Shown in pieces: positions 1 through 9,202 of a DNA stretch of 64,000 nt. This stretch comes from Phycisphaerae bacterium (GTDB lineage: Bacteria; Planctomycetota; Phycisphaerae; UBA1845), in contig JANQQK010000035.1 in NCBI GenBank assembly GCA_028289375.1, positions 1 to 64,000 on the forward strand. The letters are read 5' to 3'. The notes below the pieces were generated by a model. That model made no database searches. It was given only the letters and a program-made list of their open reading frames with translations, and was not told where the DNA came from. Position numbers and translations under genes: made by a program. The first letter of the stretch is position 1. Every line of letters begins with the position of its first letter.

Positions 1-1
1 T

Positions 2-1777
2 TACGCCGTCGGTGTGATTCTGTACGAATTGCTTTCCGGCCATCGCCCGCACGACGTTCGCGATCACACGGTGCCGGAAGCAGCACGGATCATTCGCGAC
101 GAGGAGCCTTCGCGGCTGGGATCTGTTCGCTCGGAATTTCGCGGCGACATCGAGACGATCGTGGCCAAGGCCCTGGAAAAGGACACCGCCCGTCGCTACC
201 AGACCGCCGCCGAGATGGCCGCCGACATCCGCCGCTACCTGCAGGATCAACCCATCCTCGCCCGCCCAGCCAGCACATTCTATCAACTGAACAAGTTCGC
301 CAGACGAAACAAGTCACTCGTTGGCGGCGTGGTCATGACCATTCTCGCGTTGACCGCGGGGCTCATCACATCCGGGACACTGCTATTCTCCGTCACGAAA
401 GAGCGAGACGCCAAGCAGGTCGCCCTCGACACGGCCACCGCTGTCACGGCGTTCTTCACCGACATGCTTTCCAAGGCCACCCCCGAAGGCGAAGGTAAAG
501 ACGTCACCGTGCGGGAGATGATGGATGCCGCTCGGGAGAATATGGGCGATGAATTCTCAGGAAAACCGCTTGTCGAAGCGAAGATCCGATCCACGATGGG
601 AACGTCCTATGTCTCTCTGGGCGAATTCGACACAGGCCGAGAGCAACTGGAGCGTGCGAATTCGCTGCTCGTCGATGTCCATGGCCCCCATCACGGCGAC
701 GTCTATCGAAACCGTCAACACCTGGCCTACATCAACGTATTTGAAGACAACTACGAAAAAGCACATATAGCCTTCGATGCACTGATTGACGACGCGACCA
801 CGCATAGCGTCCCTGGATTCACCGTCGCTGAAGCACTCGCCGCGCGCGCTGTTGCCAACATGCGGCTGCGTCGATTCAAGGTGGCCAAAGAGGACCTCGT
901 CCTTGCCATCAGTGAGTTCACCGAGTTGGAAGGGCCAGAGTCGCCCGAAGTCATCGACGCCAAGTCATATCTCGCAGAACTCTATTCGCGCGTCGGCTCA
1001 ACGGAAGCAGAACCTACCTACCGGGAGCTTATTGCATTATCAAAGAAGGTGCGGGGCGAGCAACATCCCGAGACGCTCTTGCTCCAAGGCAATTTTGCCA
1101 AACACCTCTTACGCGCGGAACGTCAACAGGAGGCCATCGAAATTCTATTCGAGGTCCACACTCGGCAGATCAAGCTACTCGGAGATGCTCATCGACAGAC
1201 ACTTATCACCGTGAGCAACCTGGCCCAAAGCCTCGCCGACGTCGGCAGAGTCGATGAGGCCTTCGACATCTGCCAAGCAGGCTTGAAAGTTTCCGACGAA
1301 AAGAACGGGGAACAGTCGGCTACGTCTCTGTTTCTCAACTACACACTGGGAAGTATCCTTCGCAAGACCGACAGGACCAACGAGACCGAACGCGCCCTCA
1401 AGCGAACGGCCGAATTGCACAAGATTGTCAATGGAGAGGACGCCCGCATTACCTGGACCTGTGAAGCACAACTCATCAACTACTACATCAAGACAGGCAA
1501 GTACGAGACTGCGATCGATCTCTCCGAAGCAATGAGAGACCGCGGCGTCAAGCAATACGGCGAATCCAACGCGCGAATCGTCGAGATTAATTTAAACGTC
1601 GGCAGGTGTTATCTGAGACTCGGTGATTATGAGAAAGCCGAGACGAATCTGCTTGCTGCGGCTGAGCACGCTGACAGGCGATGGCTTCCCGCCGTCAAAC
1701 GCCGACTCGTCGAAATGTACGAATCCACCGGTCGCCCCGACGAGGCCGACAACTGGCGCTGCACCGAGGGCGACTGA
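2..1777 (+). CDS. Ser/Thr protein kinase with TPR repeats, C-terminal part (5' end outside window)
   Basis: The reading frame is open from the first bases, so the gene starts before the window and lacks its ATP-binding lobe here. The visible part opens with the end of a Hanks-type kinase C-lobe (YAVGVILYELLSG, then a conserved LEKDTARRYQTAAEMAADIRRYL stretch). A single membrane helix follows (about residues 100-125, VVMTILALTAGLITSG). The rest is alpha-helical with TPR-like repeats of the kinesin-light-chain kind. It has the same architecture as the complete kinase at 14640-17222, including the V-T-V-R-E-M/I-M-D sequence after the membrane helix. It probably senses something outside the cytoplasm through the TPR part and phosphorylates unknown targets. 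Family call is firm; the substrate is unknown. Confidence 0.93.
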   Translation, partial: YAVGVILYELLSGHRPHDVRDHTVPEAARIIRDEEPSRLGSVRSEFRGDIETIVAKALEKDTARRYQTAAEMAADIRRYLQDQPILARPASTFYQLNKFARRNKSLVGGVVMTILALTAGLITSGTLLFSVTKERDAKQVALDTATAVTAFFTDMLSKATPEGEGKDVTVREMMDAARENMGDEFSGKPLVEAKIRSTMGTSYVSLGEFDTGREQLERANSLLVDVHGPHHGDVYRNRQHLAYINVFEDNYEKAHIAFDALIDDATTHSVPGFTVAEALAARAVANMRLRRFKVAKEDLVLAISEFTELEGPESPEVIDAKSYLAELYSRVGSTEAEPTYRELIALSKKVRGEQHPETLLLQGNFAKHLLRAERQQEAIEILFEVHTRQIKLLGDAHRQTLITVSNLAQSLADVGRVDEAFDICQAGLKVSDEKNGEQSATSLFLNYTLGSILRKTDRTNETERALKRTAELHKIVNGEDARITWTCEAQLINYYIKTGKYETAIDLSEAMRDRGVKQYGESNARIVEINLNVGRCYLRLGDYEKAETNLLAAAEHADRRWLPAVKRRLVEMYESTGRPDEADNWRCTEGD

Positions 1778-1963
1778 ATCAGGACGGACCAACCGCTTGG
1801 TTTCTATCTTGATGCGCCTGTACCCTGCGCATGCCGAGCCATCCGGCCCATTCTTTCAAACTGACGTTGGTTTGCATCAGCCACGCGCGGTTGAGCAATC
1901 AGAAAGTGCGCGATCAACATGAGCTGAGTATGATATGGCGCGGCAGACGACGAGATGCCAGGT

Positions 1964-2186
1964 TCGAAGACCAATTCGTCGTGCACCTGAATCAGCAGGC
2001 GTGACGGGCGGTCCTTGGCGCGGATCGACCGGTGAATGTCGATCATGGCCTTCTTGATCAAATCGGCAGCGCTGCCTTGCACGACGGAGTTGACAGCCAA
2101 CCGCTCGCCGAGGGCGACCTGCTGCTTGTTGCGCGAGTGCAGTTCGGGGATGTTGCGACGCCGGCCCATGATCGTCTCGACGTGGC
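1964..2186 (-). pseudogene. polA 3' fragment (inverted copy of 49180-49402)
   Basis: This 223 bp segment on the minus strand matches the 3' part of the intact polA at 49180-49402 with no gaps; I count 8 mismatches. It encodes the region from GRRRNIPELHSRNKQQ to the motif C sequence QVHDELVF. Five of the six changed codons that I can group by frame are silent or nearly so; the only amino-acid changes are D-E to A-K. The fragment has no polymerase start and cannot make an enzyme. Both ends stop abruptly: one joins an IS3 orfB start, the other joins unrecognised sequence. It is a transposition or recombination scar. Confidence 0.93.
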
Positions 2187-2608
2187 TGACCAGGAACTTT
2201 GCATGCCCGCCTCTCGGATACGTCCAGTGTTTGGATCACACGTTGTACCGTCATCCGCTTCCGCTGCGGGCTTGGTCCCGGCGCGCCGGGATGGGTTCGC
2301 CGCTTCACGGAAAGTGGCTTTGTTCAGCTCCGCATCAGCCAGCAACCGCTTGAGGCGTGCGTTCTCACGTTCCAGTTCCTTGAGCCGCTTAGCCTGGTCG
2401 GGTTCACGCTCCTTTCTCAGTCGCATGCACTCCCGCCATATTCGAGACGCCAACGACACTGAAGGCGACCAAGGTGGGAGCCTGAAGCAAAATCCGTGAT
2501 GCCGAGCTGCTTGCAGGTCCGTGCAACCGTGTTGCCCTTGGCCAGCAACACATCTGCCTCGCGCAGCTTGTTGACGATCGCCTCTGCCGAGTAACGCCTA
2601 CGTCTCAT
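2187..2608 (-). mobile_element. IS3-family insertion sequence remnant (orfA and start of orfB)
   Basis: On the minus strand from 2608, after a GGAGGA ribosome site, the frame begins MRRRRYSAEAIVNKLREADV and continues TVARTCKQLGITD, the helix-turn-helix start of an IS3-family OrfA. The frame then breaks near 2430-2500 and resumes in another frame with DQAKRLKELERENARLKRLL, the OrfA leucine-zipper end. A third frame carries VSERRACKVPGQP, a typical OrfB beginning, cut off at 2187 where the polA copy starts. No DDE catalytic region and no clear terminal inverted repeats remain, so the element is dead. Confidence 0.88.
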
Positions 2609-3094
2609 GACCAATCCTCCTTGATCCAACGCCCATTCACGAGAGTCCACAGGATCGCGATGCTGCAACGATCTCTGAATTCTTGTGGGCTCAGTCCCGT
2701 TTCGACGCACGAATCGACAAGTCGCGAAAATTCCACACCCCCGCGCGAGAATCCCAGATTTTGTTACGGGTCTCCAGCTGCGGATTCGTTCCTGCAGATG
2801 AAGGATCAGTTTCTTGTCAACCATGTACCCCGGCACGACGGGGCCACCACACAAGTGAAGGGACGGATGATGGACGATTTCAGGCAATATGAGCACGCTC
2901 GCCTATCTCCATGTGCTCGATCCGGGGCATTTCTGGTCCCCAACGCTGCGAAGAACAGTGCCCGGAAACTCACTCGGGAACTGTTCCAGCCAACACAGCA
3001 GAATTTACCAATACGGCGTCTCGGCTCACTCTTGCGTGACCGATACGCGTGCGTAACCAGGCAACCACACTCTCACAAGAGCGAGGAAGCGAGA
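2609..3094. other. Gene-less stretch between IS remnant and surface-protein gene
   Basis: No convincing gene is visible. A frame on the plus strand runs through this stretch into the surface-protein gene, but its translation is low-complexity and has no signal peptide until residue about 160, so I treat it as untranslated. A short CCCCG-GCACGA-CGGGG hairpin lies near 2830-2845. The stretch may hold the promoter of the gene at 3095. Confidence 0.5.
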
Positions 3095-6043
3095 ATGGAT
3101 TCAGAAAAGAGAACGAAGATGCACATGAGGGTCACACTTGCGGCAACATTCAGCGTCCTCTTGGTGACGGTTTCGGTCCATGCCGAAGCTATCGGCACGT
3201 CGTTTACCTATCAAGGCGACGTACGTGAGGGCGGAACACCCGTCAGCGGCGATTGCGATTTCGAGTTCACGTTGTGGGACGCAGCTGCAGGCGGCATGCA
3301 GATTGGCCCGACGTTGACGCCAACTGTGACCGTGACTGACGGCGTGTTCACAGCCGATCTGGATTTCGGCGTTGACCGTTTCCAGGGCTCGCCGCGCTTC
3401 CTGGGCATTCAGATCTGCTGCCCGTCTGCCTGCGCCCCGGGTTACACGCCGCTCAATCCAAGGATTGAGCTTAAGCCAGCACCGTACGCGCTGTCGCTTC
3501 CGGCATTGCGGAATACGCCAAGCGACAACCTAGACTCGCCGCACAGTCACAACGTCCTTGGTGGCCATCAAGACAATAGCATTGGGGTCGGTGTTGGCGG
3601 AGGGACAATCGCCGGCGGCGGCGACACGAGCCTGAACAACTCGGTGACGCGTTCTTTCGGCACAGTGGGTGGGGGTGCAGATAACGACGTATTCGCGGCG
3701 TTCGGAACGATCTCAGGTGGTGGATTCGTCGGAACGGATCCAACGTGTATTGGTGGCCCTGACGATGGAAATCTCTGCGGCTCCTGCGTTGGCGGTCCTA
3801 TTCCCGGCGCACCTTGTCCGGGAGAGAAGGGGTGCCTTGGGGGAACGTGCGAGCCGGACCCGGCGCGATGTGGAGATCCCGGCGTTTGCTCGCTCGTCTC
3901 TCCCGGCAACCGCGTGTTTGACAACTTCGGGACGGTGGGCGGCGGTGGTCGGAACCAAGCCGGTGCCGACGACGGAAATGCCACGAATGCGCCATTTGCG
4001 ACGGTCAGCGGCGGTGAAGGCGGTGTCGCGCGAGGCTCCCATGCCACCGTCGGCGGTGGTAGCTTCAACGTGGCCAGCGGAAACGGATCCACCATTGGTG
4101 GCGGCACATCCAATCAGGCCTTGGCAGCCAGTAGTACCATCGGCGGCGGCAACCAGAACACCACGAACGGTGGCGGTACCATCGCGGGTGGCTTTCTCAA
4201 TGTGATCCTTGGCGGTGCCAGCTCATTCAACAACACGATCAGCGGTGGCCAGCAGAATTCAGCCGGCGGCGGCTCTGCCACCATTTCGGGCGGAGCGGAT
4301 AACACCGCCAACGCGCTTCGCTCAACGGTCGGGGGTGGCACGCGAAACGTGGCAAGTGGGACGAACGCGGTGGTCGCTGGCGGCGGTGGCTTTTTCGGTG
4401 GATCGCCGCGCGGAAACACGGCCAGCAACACCAGTTCGACCGTCGGCGGCGGTTCCGAGAACACCGCCAGTGGTGGCTTCTCGACGGTCAGTGGCGGCTC
4501 GTTGGGCACCGCGGGCGGCAGCCATTCGACCGTAAGCGGCGGCAATGGAAATACCGCCGGCGGAAACTTCTCGTCTCTTGGCGGTGGCTCAACGAACGCC
4601 GCCGACGCGAACTACGCGACCGTGGGGGGCGGTGGAGACAACGTTGTCTTTGCAACTTTCGGCACGATATCCGGTGGCGGGTTCGCAACAACAGATCCAA
4701 CCTGCATTGGTGGCCCCAACGATGGAAGTCTTTGTGGCTCCTGCGTTGGCGGACCTTTCCCCGGTGCGCCCTGCCCCGGCGAGAAGGGGTGCTTTGGGGG
4801 TGTCTGCGAGCCAGACCCGGCGCGTTGTGGAGCACCGGGCGTGTGTTCGCTCTCAACTCCTGGCAATCGCGTGTATGACGACTTCGGAACGATTGGCGGC
4901 GGCTCACGAAACGAAGCCGGTAGCGACGACGGCAACGCGGCAAGTTCATCATTTGCAACGGTGAGCGGCGGCGACGGAAACGTTGCAAGCGGCACCAATG
5001 CGACCGTTGGCGGCGGGAGTTTCAACTTGGCCAATGGTGATGGCTCTACCATTTGTGGCGGAAACGCCAATCAGGCGCTGAGCGGCGGAAGCACCATCGG
5101 CGGCGGCACCCAAAACACCACGAACGGTGGCGGTACCATCGCGGGCGGCTTCCTCAACATCATCCTTGCCGGAGCCGGCTCATTCAACAACACGATCGGC
5201 GGTGGCCAAGAGAACACGGCTGGCGGCGGCTCTGCCACCGTTTCGGGCGGATCGGACAACACTGCCAACGCACTTCGCTCAACGGTTGGGGGTGGTACGC
5301 AAAACGTGGCGAGCGGAGCGAACTCGGTAGTCGCAGGTGGAGGTGGGTTCTTCGGTGGCTCGCCACGGGGCAACTCGGCCAGCAACACAAGCTCGACGGT
5401 CGGCGGCGGATCGGAGAATGCGGCCAGCGGAAGCTTCTCGACCGTACCGGGCGGCGGTCTCAATACCGCTGCCGGGAGCTACAGCCTCGCTGCAGGCCGG
5501 CGTGCCAAAGCCAACAACAATGGCTCGTTCGTCTGGGGCGACAGCACAGACGCAGATATTGCTTCAACCACAGACAACCAGTTCACCGCACGGGCGTCCG
5601 GCGGCGTGCGATTCTTCAGCGATGCCGCATTGTCGACAGGTGTTGAGTTGGCCGCCGGTAGCGGGTCTTGGACCAGCGTCAGCGATCGCAACCTCAAGGA
5701 AAACTTCTTGCCTGTCGATGGTCGCGCCGCGCTCAAGAAGGTCGCGTCGATCCCCATTCTCACCTGGAATTACATGGCGCAGGATGACAGCATCCGCCAC
5801 ATCGGCCCCATGGCTCAGGACATTCACGCGGCGTTCGGCGTAGGCGAAAAGGAGACCGCCATCTCTGTCGTCGATGCTGACGGCGTGGCGTTGGCGGCCA
5901 TCCAGGGATTGAACCAGATCGTTGAAGAGAAGGACTCGAGGATTAGCGAGTTGGAAGCGGAGAATGCCCGAATCAAAGATCGCCTGGCACGGATCGAGAT
6001 GCTCCTGGCGCGGATCAATGATGCCGACGGAGGTGCCAAGTGA
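3095..6043 (+). CDS. Secreted YadA-head/tail-fibre-like protein with C-terminal peptidase S74 chaperone domain
   Basis: This 982-residue protein has a signal peptide (HMRVTLAATFSVLLVTVSVHA). Next comes an N-terminal domain with GTSFTYQGDVREGGTPVSG, which is common in large planctomycete secreted proteins. Residues 180-800 are glycine-rich 14-15-residue repeats of the TVGGGxxNxASGxxS type, as in the left-handed beta-roll heads of YadA-like adhesins. Two Cys-rich inserts (8 Cys each) interrupt the repeats. Near the end, SDRNLKENF has the Ser and Lys spaced as in the S74 self-cleaving intramolecular chaperone, followed by a coiled coil (SRISELEAENARIKDRLARI). It is probably a trimeric surface fibre trimmed by autocleavage. 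The start at 3095 follows a GAGGAAGCGAGA site and puts the signal peptide at the N-terminus; ATG 3119 is an alternative. Confidence 0.85.
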   Translation: MDSEKRTKMHMRVTLAATFSVLLVTVSVHAEAIGTSFTYQGDVREGGTPVSGDCDFEFTLWDAAAGGMQIGPTLTPTVTVTDGVFTADLDFGVDRFQGSPRFLGIQICCPSACAPGYTPLNPRIELKPAPYALSLPALRNTPSDNLDSPHSHNVLGGHQDNSIGVGVGGGTIAGGGDTSLNNSVTRSFGTVGGGADNDVFAAFGTISGGGFVGTDPTCIGGPDDGNLCGSCVGGPIPGAPCPGEKGCLGGTCEPDPARCGDPGVCSLVSPGNRVFDNFGTVGGGGRNQAGADDGNATNAPFATVSGGEGGVARGSHATVGGGSFNVASGNGSTIGGGTSNQALAASSTIGGGNQNTTNGGGTIAGGFLNVILGGASSFNNTISGGQQNSAGGGSATISGGADNTANALRSTVGGGTRNVASGTNAVVAGGGGFFGGSPRGNTASNTSSTVGGGSENTASGGFSTVSGGSLGTAGGSHSTVSGGNGNTAGGNFSSLGGGSTNAADANYATVGGGGDNVVFATFGTISGGGFATTDPTCIGGPNDGSLCGSCVGGPFPGAPCPGEKGCFGGVCEPDPARCGAPGVCSLSTPGNRVYDDFGTIGGGSRNEAGSDDGNAASSSFATVSGGDGNVASGTNATVGGGSFNLANGDGSTICGGNANQALSGGSTIGGGTQNTTNGGGTIAGGFLNIILAGAGSFNNTIGGGQENTAGGGSATVSGGSDNTANALRSTVGGGTQNVASGANSVVAGGGGFFGGSPRGNSASNTSSTVGGGSENAASGSFSTVPGGGLNTAAGSYSLAAGRRAKANNNGSFVWGDSTDADIASTTDNQFTARASGGVRFFSDAALSTGVELAAGSGSWTSVSDRNLKENFLPVDGRAALKKVASIPILTWNYMAQDDSIRHIGPMAQDIHAAFGVGEKETAISVVDADGVALAAIQGLNQIVEEKDSRISELEAENARIKDRLARIEMLLARINDADGGAK
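3659..4495 (+). repeat. Internal duplication, copy 1 (offset 957 bp)
   Basis: About 837 bp inside the surface-protein gene, encoding roughly 279 residues of glycine-rich head repeats with one 8-Cys insert (near codons for PTCIGGPDDGNLCGSC). It aligns to 4616-5452 at a constant 957 bp offset without visible gaps. Many substitutions separate the copies, so the duplication is not recent. Confidence 0.85.
4616..5452 (+). repeat. Internal duplication, copy 2 (offset 957 bp)
   Basis: Second copy of the segment at 3659-4495, in frame, with its own 8-Cys insert (PTCIGGPNDGSLCGSC). The shared landmarks SVVAGGGGFFGGSPRGN and FATVSGG occur at the same relative places in both copies. Confidence 0.85.
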
Positions 6044-7254
6044 TCGATGCACGGACACTCAGTTCTGTGGCGATGGTCTGTGCGATTTCAATGATCGCAT
6101 GGAGTGATCGCAGTATCGCACAGAGTGGTGGGAATTTTGAAATTACAAAAAGTACGATCGACGGCGGCGGCGGATCAAACACCGGTGGACTCTTCGCACT
6201 ATCGGGCACGATCGGCCAACCAGACGCACACCAGCCAGTGGTGGGTGGCGATTTTGCCCTGACTGGCGGGTTCTGGTCTGGTTCGGCCGTTGTTCAGACA
6301 ACCATCTGTGTGCAGGACTGCGACTGCTATCTCGATGCGGTGGATCGTGCGGCGAAGGAAGGGGTTGATCCCAACGCGCTGCTCGATGTGTGCGACTATC
6401 ACCATTGCGACATTCCGGTGGGCGAAACGGTGGGCACCTGCACAGCCTGTTCACGGCGCTTCGGAAACACCTGTGCGCCATACGGCGGCTTCGTTCAGAC
6501 AGATGATATTCTCTGTGCGGTGGCTGGATTTGGAACCTACTGCGCCTGCCCGAATGGCGACCTGATCGCGTCGGGTGGAGCCAAGGGGCCCAGTGGATCA
6601 CCGCTCGGAACGGATGACATCCTTGCCGTCGTCGGCGCGTTCGGTGGCCAGAATCCATTCGCGTGTCCCGTACCATCTCCTGCAACTTGTGACGACACAC
6701 CGCCGCCGACCACTGGTGGTTGTGGTGCCACTGCCGCATCGGTCGCTACGTTGACCGGGCTGGCGACAGAGGGAGTCACACTGACTGCTGAAGGCCCACC
6801 GGTTCATACAGCGAGTATGGTCATCGTCCCGCGACAGCGTTCTGTCCGTGTCGGTGGTCAGATCGACGTTGACGTGTATGTGAATGGCGTCACCGGTCTC
6901 ATTGGCTACGAGTTTGGCGTCAGTACCAAGGACAGCCGCGCCCGACTTCTGGATGCAACGGTGGACACGCAACGTCGCGACTACGTGTTCAACCGTTTGG
7001 CCAACTTCCCGGCCATGGACAACGAGCTTGGCCGCGTCGGTGGCGTGGTCATGGATGCCGGCGTCACAATCCCGACGGGCAAGCGTGCCTACCTTGGGAC
7101 CTTTGCGTTTGAAGTACCGGCTGAAGCTCGTGGCTCGGTCACGCTCCAGCCACTGAACGACTTCGTTGCACTCTACACGGCGACAGGCCAGCAGTTGGTA
7201 GCTCCTGTGGAGGATGTGGCAGTCATCGTGGTCGACGCTGGTAGCAGACGATAA
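6040..7254 (+). CDS. Secreted protein with paired DDIL-type repeats and a cohesin-like C-terminal domain
   Basis: The GTG start overlaps the stop of the upstream fibre gene by 4 nt (GTGA), so the two are translationally coupled. The 404-residue product has a signal peptide ending near SIAQS. A GGxF-x-L-x-GTIGQPD...GGF motif pair follows (LSGTIGQPDAHQPVVGG and ALTGGFWSG), a known hallmark of secreted planctomycete proteins. A Cys-rich section holds two D-D-I-L-x-x-V-x-x-F-G repeats (TDDILCAVAGFG and TDDILAVVGAFGG). The C-terminal 150 residues look like a cohesin-type beta-sandwich (SVRVGGQIDVDVYVNGV). It may be a partner or anchor of the fibre protein; no enzymatic motif is seen. Confidence 0.8.
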   Translation: MIDARTLSSVAMVCAISMIAWSDRSIAQSGGNFEITKSTIDGGGGSNTGGLFALSGTIGQPDAHQPVVGGDFALTGGFWSGSAVVQTTICVQDCDCYLDAVDRAAKEGVDPNALLDVCDYHHCDIPVGETVGTCTACSRRFGNTCAPYGGFVQTDDILCAVAGFGTYCACPNGDLIASGGAKGPSGSPLGTDDILAVVGAFGGQNPFACPVPSPATCDDTPPPTTGGCGATAASVATLTGLATEGVTLTAEGPPVHTASMVIVPRQRSVRVGGQIDVDVYVNGVTGLIGYEFGVSTKDSRARLLDATVDTQRRDYVFNRLANFPAMDNELGRVGGVVMDAGVTIPTGKRAYLGTFAFEVPAEARGSVTLQPLNDFVALYTATGQQLVAPVEDVAVIVVDAGSRR

Positions 7255-7708
7255 CGTCATCATCGCGTATCGAAATCCACGGCGGTGGTCTGATCGAGAG
7301 GTCGGCCACCGCCTTGTCTTTGCGTGATCTCTGGCGATCCTTGGTGCGCATGCCGGAAAATCAACGCAAGAAATATCAGTCCATCGGGGATGGGGATGGG
7401 GCGGGCAGTGACTGCCCCATGTCGACCCAGAATACGCGTTGCCCAGTGTCGCGCGGGCCAATTCAGCCACTACGAAGATCCCGCAGCCCTGCGCGCGTGC
7501 TCGCAAAGCACCTGACATCTGACCGCGGCGCAATGGCAGGCACGACGATGCAACTTGTGCTACGTCGTGCCTCCTGACTCAACGCCAACATGTGCGTGTC
7601 TTGGTGCTGTGGGAACGGGTGATCATGCACTAACCCCCGTCTGCACTTCCGGAACTCCTGGCTCCGTCACACCAATCCGGCACGGCGCTTGCGTCGAGTT
7701 TCTTACTG
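7255..7708. other. Gene-less stretch between convergent genes
   Basis: No convincing gene. Besides the hairpin at 7281-7320 it holds a GGGCAGT-G-ACTGCCC palindrome (7403-7417) and a 9 bp inverted repeat, GGCACGACG (7539-7547) with CGTCGTGCC (7563-7571). Both lie between convergent transcription units and may be RNA structures or degenerate sequence. Confidence 0.5.
7281..7320 (+). terminator. Possible terminator of the fibre/cohesin-like operon
   Basis: GGCGGTGG (7281-7288) pairs perfectly with CCACCGCC (7306-7313) across a 17 nt loop and is followed by TTGTCTTT. The T-run is broken, so intrinsic termination is uncertain. Confidence 0.45.
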
Positions 7709-8626
7709 TTATTCGCTCGTCGGAACACTCCCTCGATAGCTCTGAGCCACGTCGCCGACAACACGGTGAGACGTAGTAGTCGCTCGAAGGTCCCGGACAT
7801 CCTGCGGCGACTTCCTTTGCCCATTCGTCGGCTTGACCATCCGTGTCTTCTGGTCGGCAGGTGGCGGGCTGACTTGCATGCGGGCCTTCGAAGCACGCAT
7901 GGCGTTCACCGCCGCCTCGGTTTTCCAGACATGACTTGCGATCATGCGGAAGTTGACCAACGCGGCCTTGTAGCCATCATAATCTGGCACAACAGCCGCT
8001 GCCGTCGCGTCGCTCACAACCGAAACCTCAAACCCCTGCTCGACAAGCTCCCGCATATGCGACTCGGTGCACAGGTTGGCGGACATGCCGGCAAGAATGA
8101 CTTTATCGATTCCCCGCTTTCGAAGCTGCAGAACAAGGTCGTTCGTCTCCGGCCCATAGACTTTGTGTGGGCTGACAACAACCGTTTGCCCATCGTTGAT
8201 GTAGGGTTTGTATCGTTCCAGCCAATCGGCCCCGGACCCCGCAAAGTTCTCAACGTTGAGCGGACCCTTGCGATCGAACATGCCGATCTTGTGCATCAGG
8301 GCCTCCAGCGCGCCCTCAAACTTCCATCGATGATCATGCTTGTAGTAATAGTGCGGAGACACAAACACCTCGATCCCCGATTCCTTGGCAGCCTTGAACA
8401 GCGCTTCGAGGTTCTCAACCGTGCGGTTCTCGGTAACGCTCTTTCCAACCACGCCCCAGGTGACACCCTCCGGACTGAGGAAGTCATTCTGCGGATCTGT
8501 CACCACCAAGGCGGTACGCTCCGTGTCAATGGTAAAGCCAGGATCCGGAAGCTGCGCCGACGCGGGCATGTGGGCCACAAATGCAACGGCTGCGAGCAGG
8601 ATGGTCGTTTGTTTCTGTTGCGTCAT
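7709..8626 (-). CDS. Exported isochorismatase-family cysteine hydrolase
   Basis: The 305-residue product starts with a signal peptide (ILLAAVAFVAHMPASAQ). The isochorismatase fold follows with the expected Asp-Lys-Cys triad: D44 (VVTDPQNDF), K155 (SPHKVYGPETND) and C186 (MSANLCTES). Members hydrolyse amides such as nicotinamide, biuret or carbamoyl compounds; the substrate cannot be read here. The gene is second in a minus-strand operon behind the NTF2-like gene (gap about 74 nt) and is probably under the sigma54 promoter at 9203-9218. The last 70 residues after the fold (from about ASKARMQVS) are unusual, polar and basic, and may be an extension created by loss of an earlier stop. Confidence 0.88.
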   Translation of the reverse strand: MTQQKQTTILLAAVAFVAHMPASAQLPDPGFTIDTERTALVVTDPQNDFLSPEGVTWGVVGKSVTENRTVENLEALFKAAKESGIEVFVSPHYYYKHDHRWKFEGALEALMHKIGMFDRKGPLNVENFAGSGADWLERYKPYINDGQTVVVSPHKVYGPETNDLVLQLRKRGIDKVILAGMSANLCTESHMRELVEQGFEVSVVSDATAAAVVPDYDGYKAALVNFRMIASHVWKTEAAVNAMRASKARMQVSPPPADQKTRMVKPTNGQRKSPQDVRDLRATTTSHRVVGDVAQSYRGSVPTSE

Positions 8627-8700
8627 CTTGATTCTCCTTCTTCGTCATTGGTTCTTTGCTGTAAGATTCACACACTTCAACTACAGACGGGCAATCAGTG

Positions 8701-9126
8701 TCAGCCGGATTGGCCAATGCGTCGTTCATGGTCCTCGATGGGCACATCATTGATGCTGGCGTCTCGCCTCCGCATCAAGCCGTTGTCATCGAACTCCCAA
8801 TGCTCGTTACCATGTGACCTGAACCACTGGCCGGACGGGTCGTGCCACTCGTACTCGAATCGCACCGAGATTCGGTTCTCGGTAAATGCCCAAAGCTCTT
8901 TCATCAGGCGATAGTCAAGTTCGTTGGCCCACTTGCGCTGAAGGAACGCCCTGATCGCAGACCGTCCCTGGATGAACTCGCCGCGATTCCGCCATAACGA
9001 ATCTTCCGTGTACGCCAGCGCCACACGCTCAGGGTCACGTGAATTCCAGGCGTCCTCAGCTGCCTGAACCTTGGCAAGTGCACTGGCGCGAGAAAAAGGT
9101 GGCTTGATGGCGGTTGGCGACGGCAT
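8701..9126 (-). CDS. NTF2-like / DUF1348-type small protein
   Basis: A 141-residue protein of the SnoaL/NTF2-like cone fold, close to the DUF1348 subgroup: helices with [20 protein letters not shown], then [18 protein letters not shown] and [12 protein letters not shown]. Family members are enzymes or ligand-binding proteins acting on small organic molecules, and many are of unknown role. It is the first gene of the minus-strand unit with the exported isochorismatase-like hydrolase. A sigma54 promoter lies about 65 nt upstream of its start and the divergent activator gene begins at 9373, so induction by that activator is likely. Confidence 0.85.
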   Translation of the reverse strand: MPSPTAIKPPFSRASALAKVQAAEDAWNSRDPERVALAYTEDSLWRNRGEFIQGRSAIRAFLQRKWANELDYRLMKELWAFTENRISVRFEYEWHDPSGQWFRSHGNEHWEFDDNGLMRRRDASINDVPIEDHERRIGQSG

Positions 9127-9202
9127 TGCTTTCTCCTGCGCTAAAGCGCCTCATCGATTCGAACTTGGCCGTGCCGATCACGGCGAGTTGTGCCATGCCA
9201 AT

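Noticed and set aside
2621-3094. N-terminal extension of the fibre-like protein
   Set aside because: The frame is open, but the signal peptide sits at the later start (3095), and the extra residues have no family likeness.
3600-5460. Regularly spaced GGCGG-type repeats suggestive of a CRISPR array
   Set aside because: The repeats are in one open reading frame with 14-15-residue glycine motifs, and there is no unique-spacer pattern or Cas gene.
7539-7571. 9 bp inverted repeat GGCACGACG/CGTCGTGCC
   Set aside because: Could be a hairpin, but it lies between convergent genes with no T-run or gene nearby, so no function is claimed.
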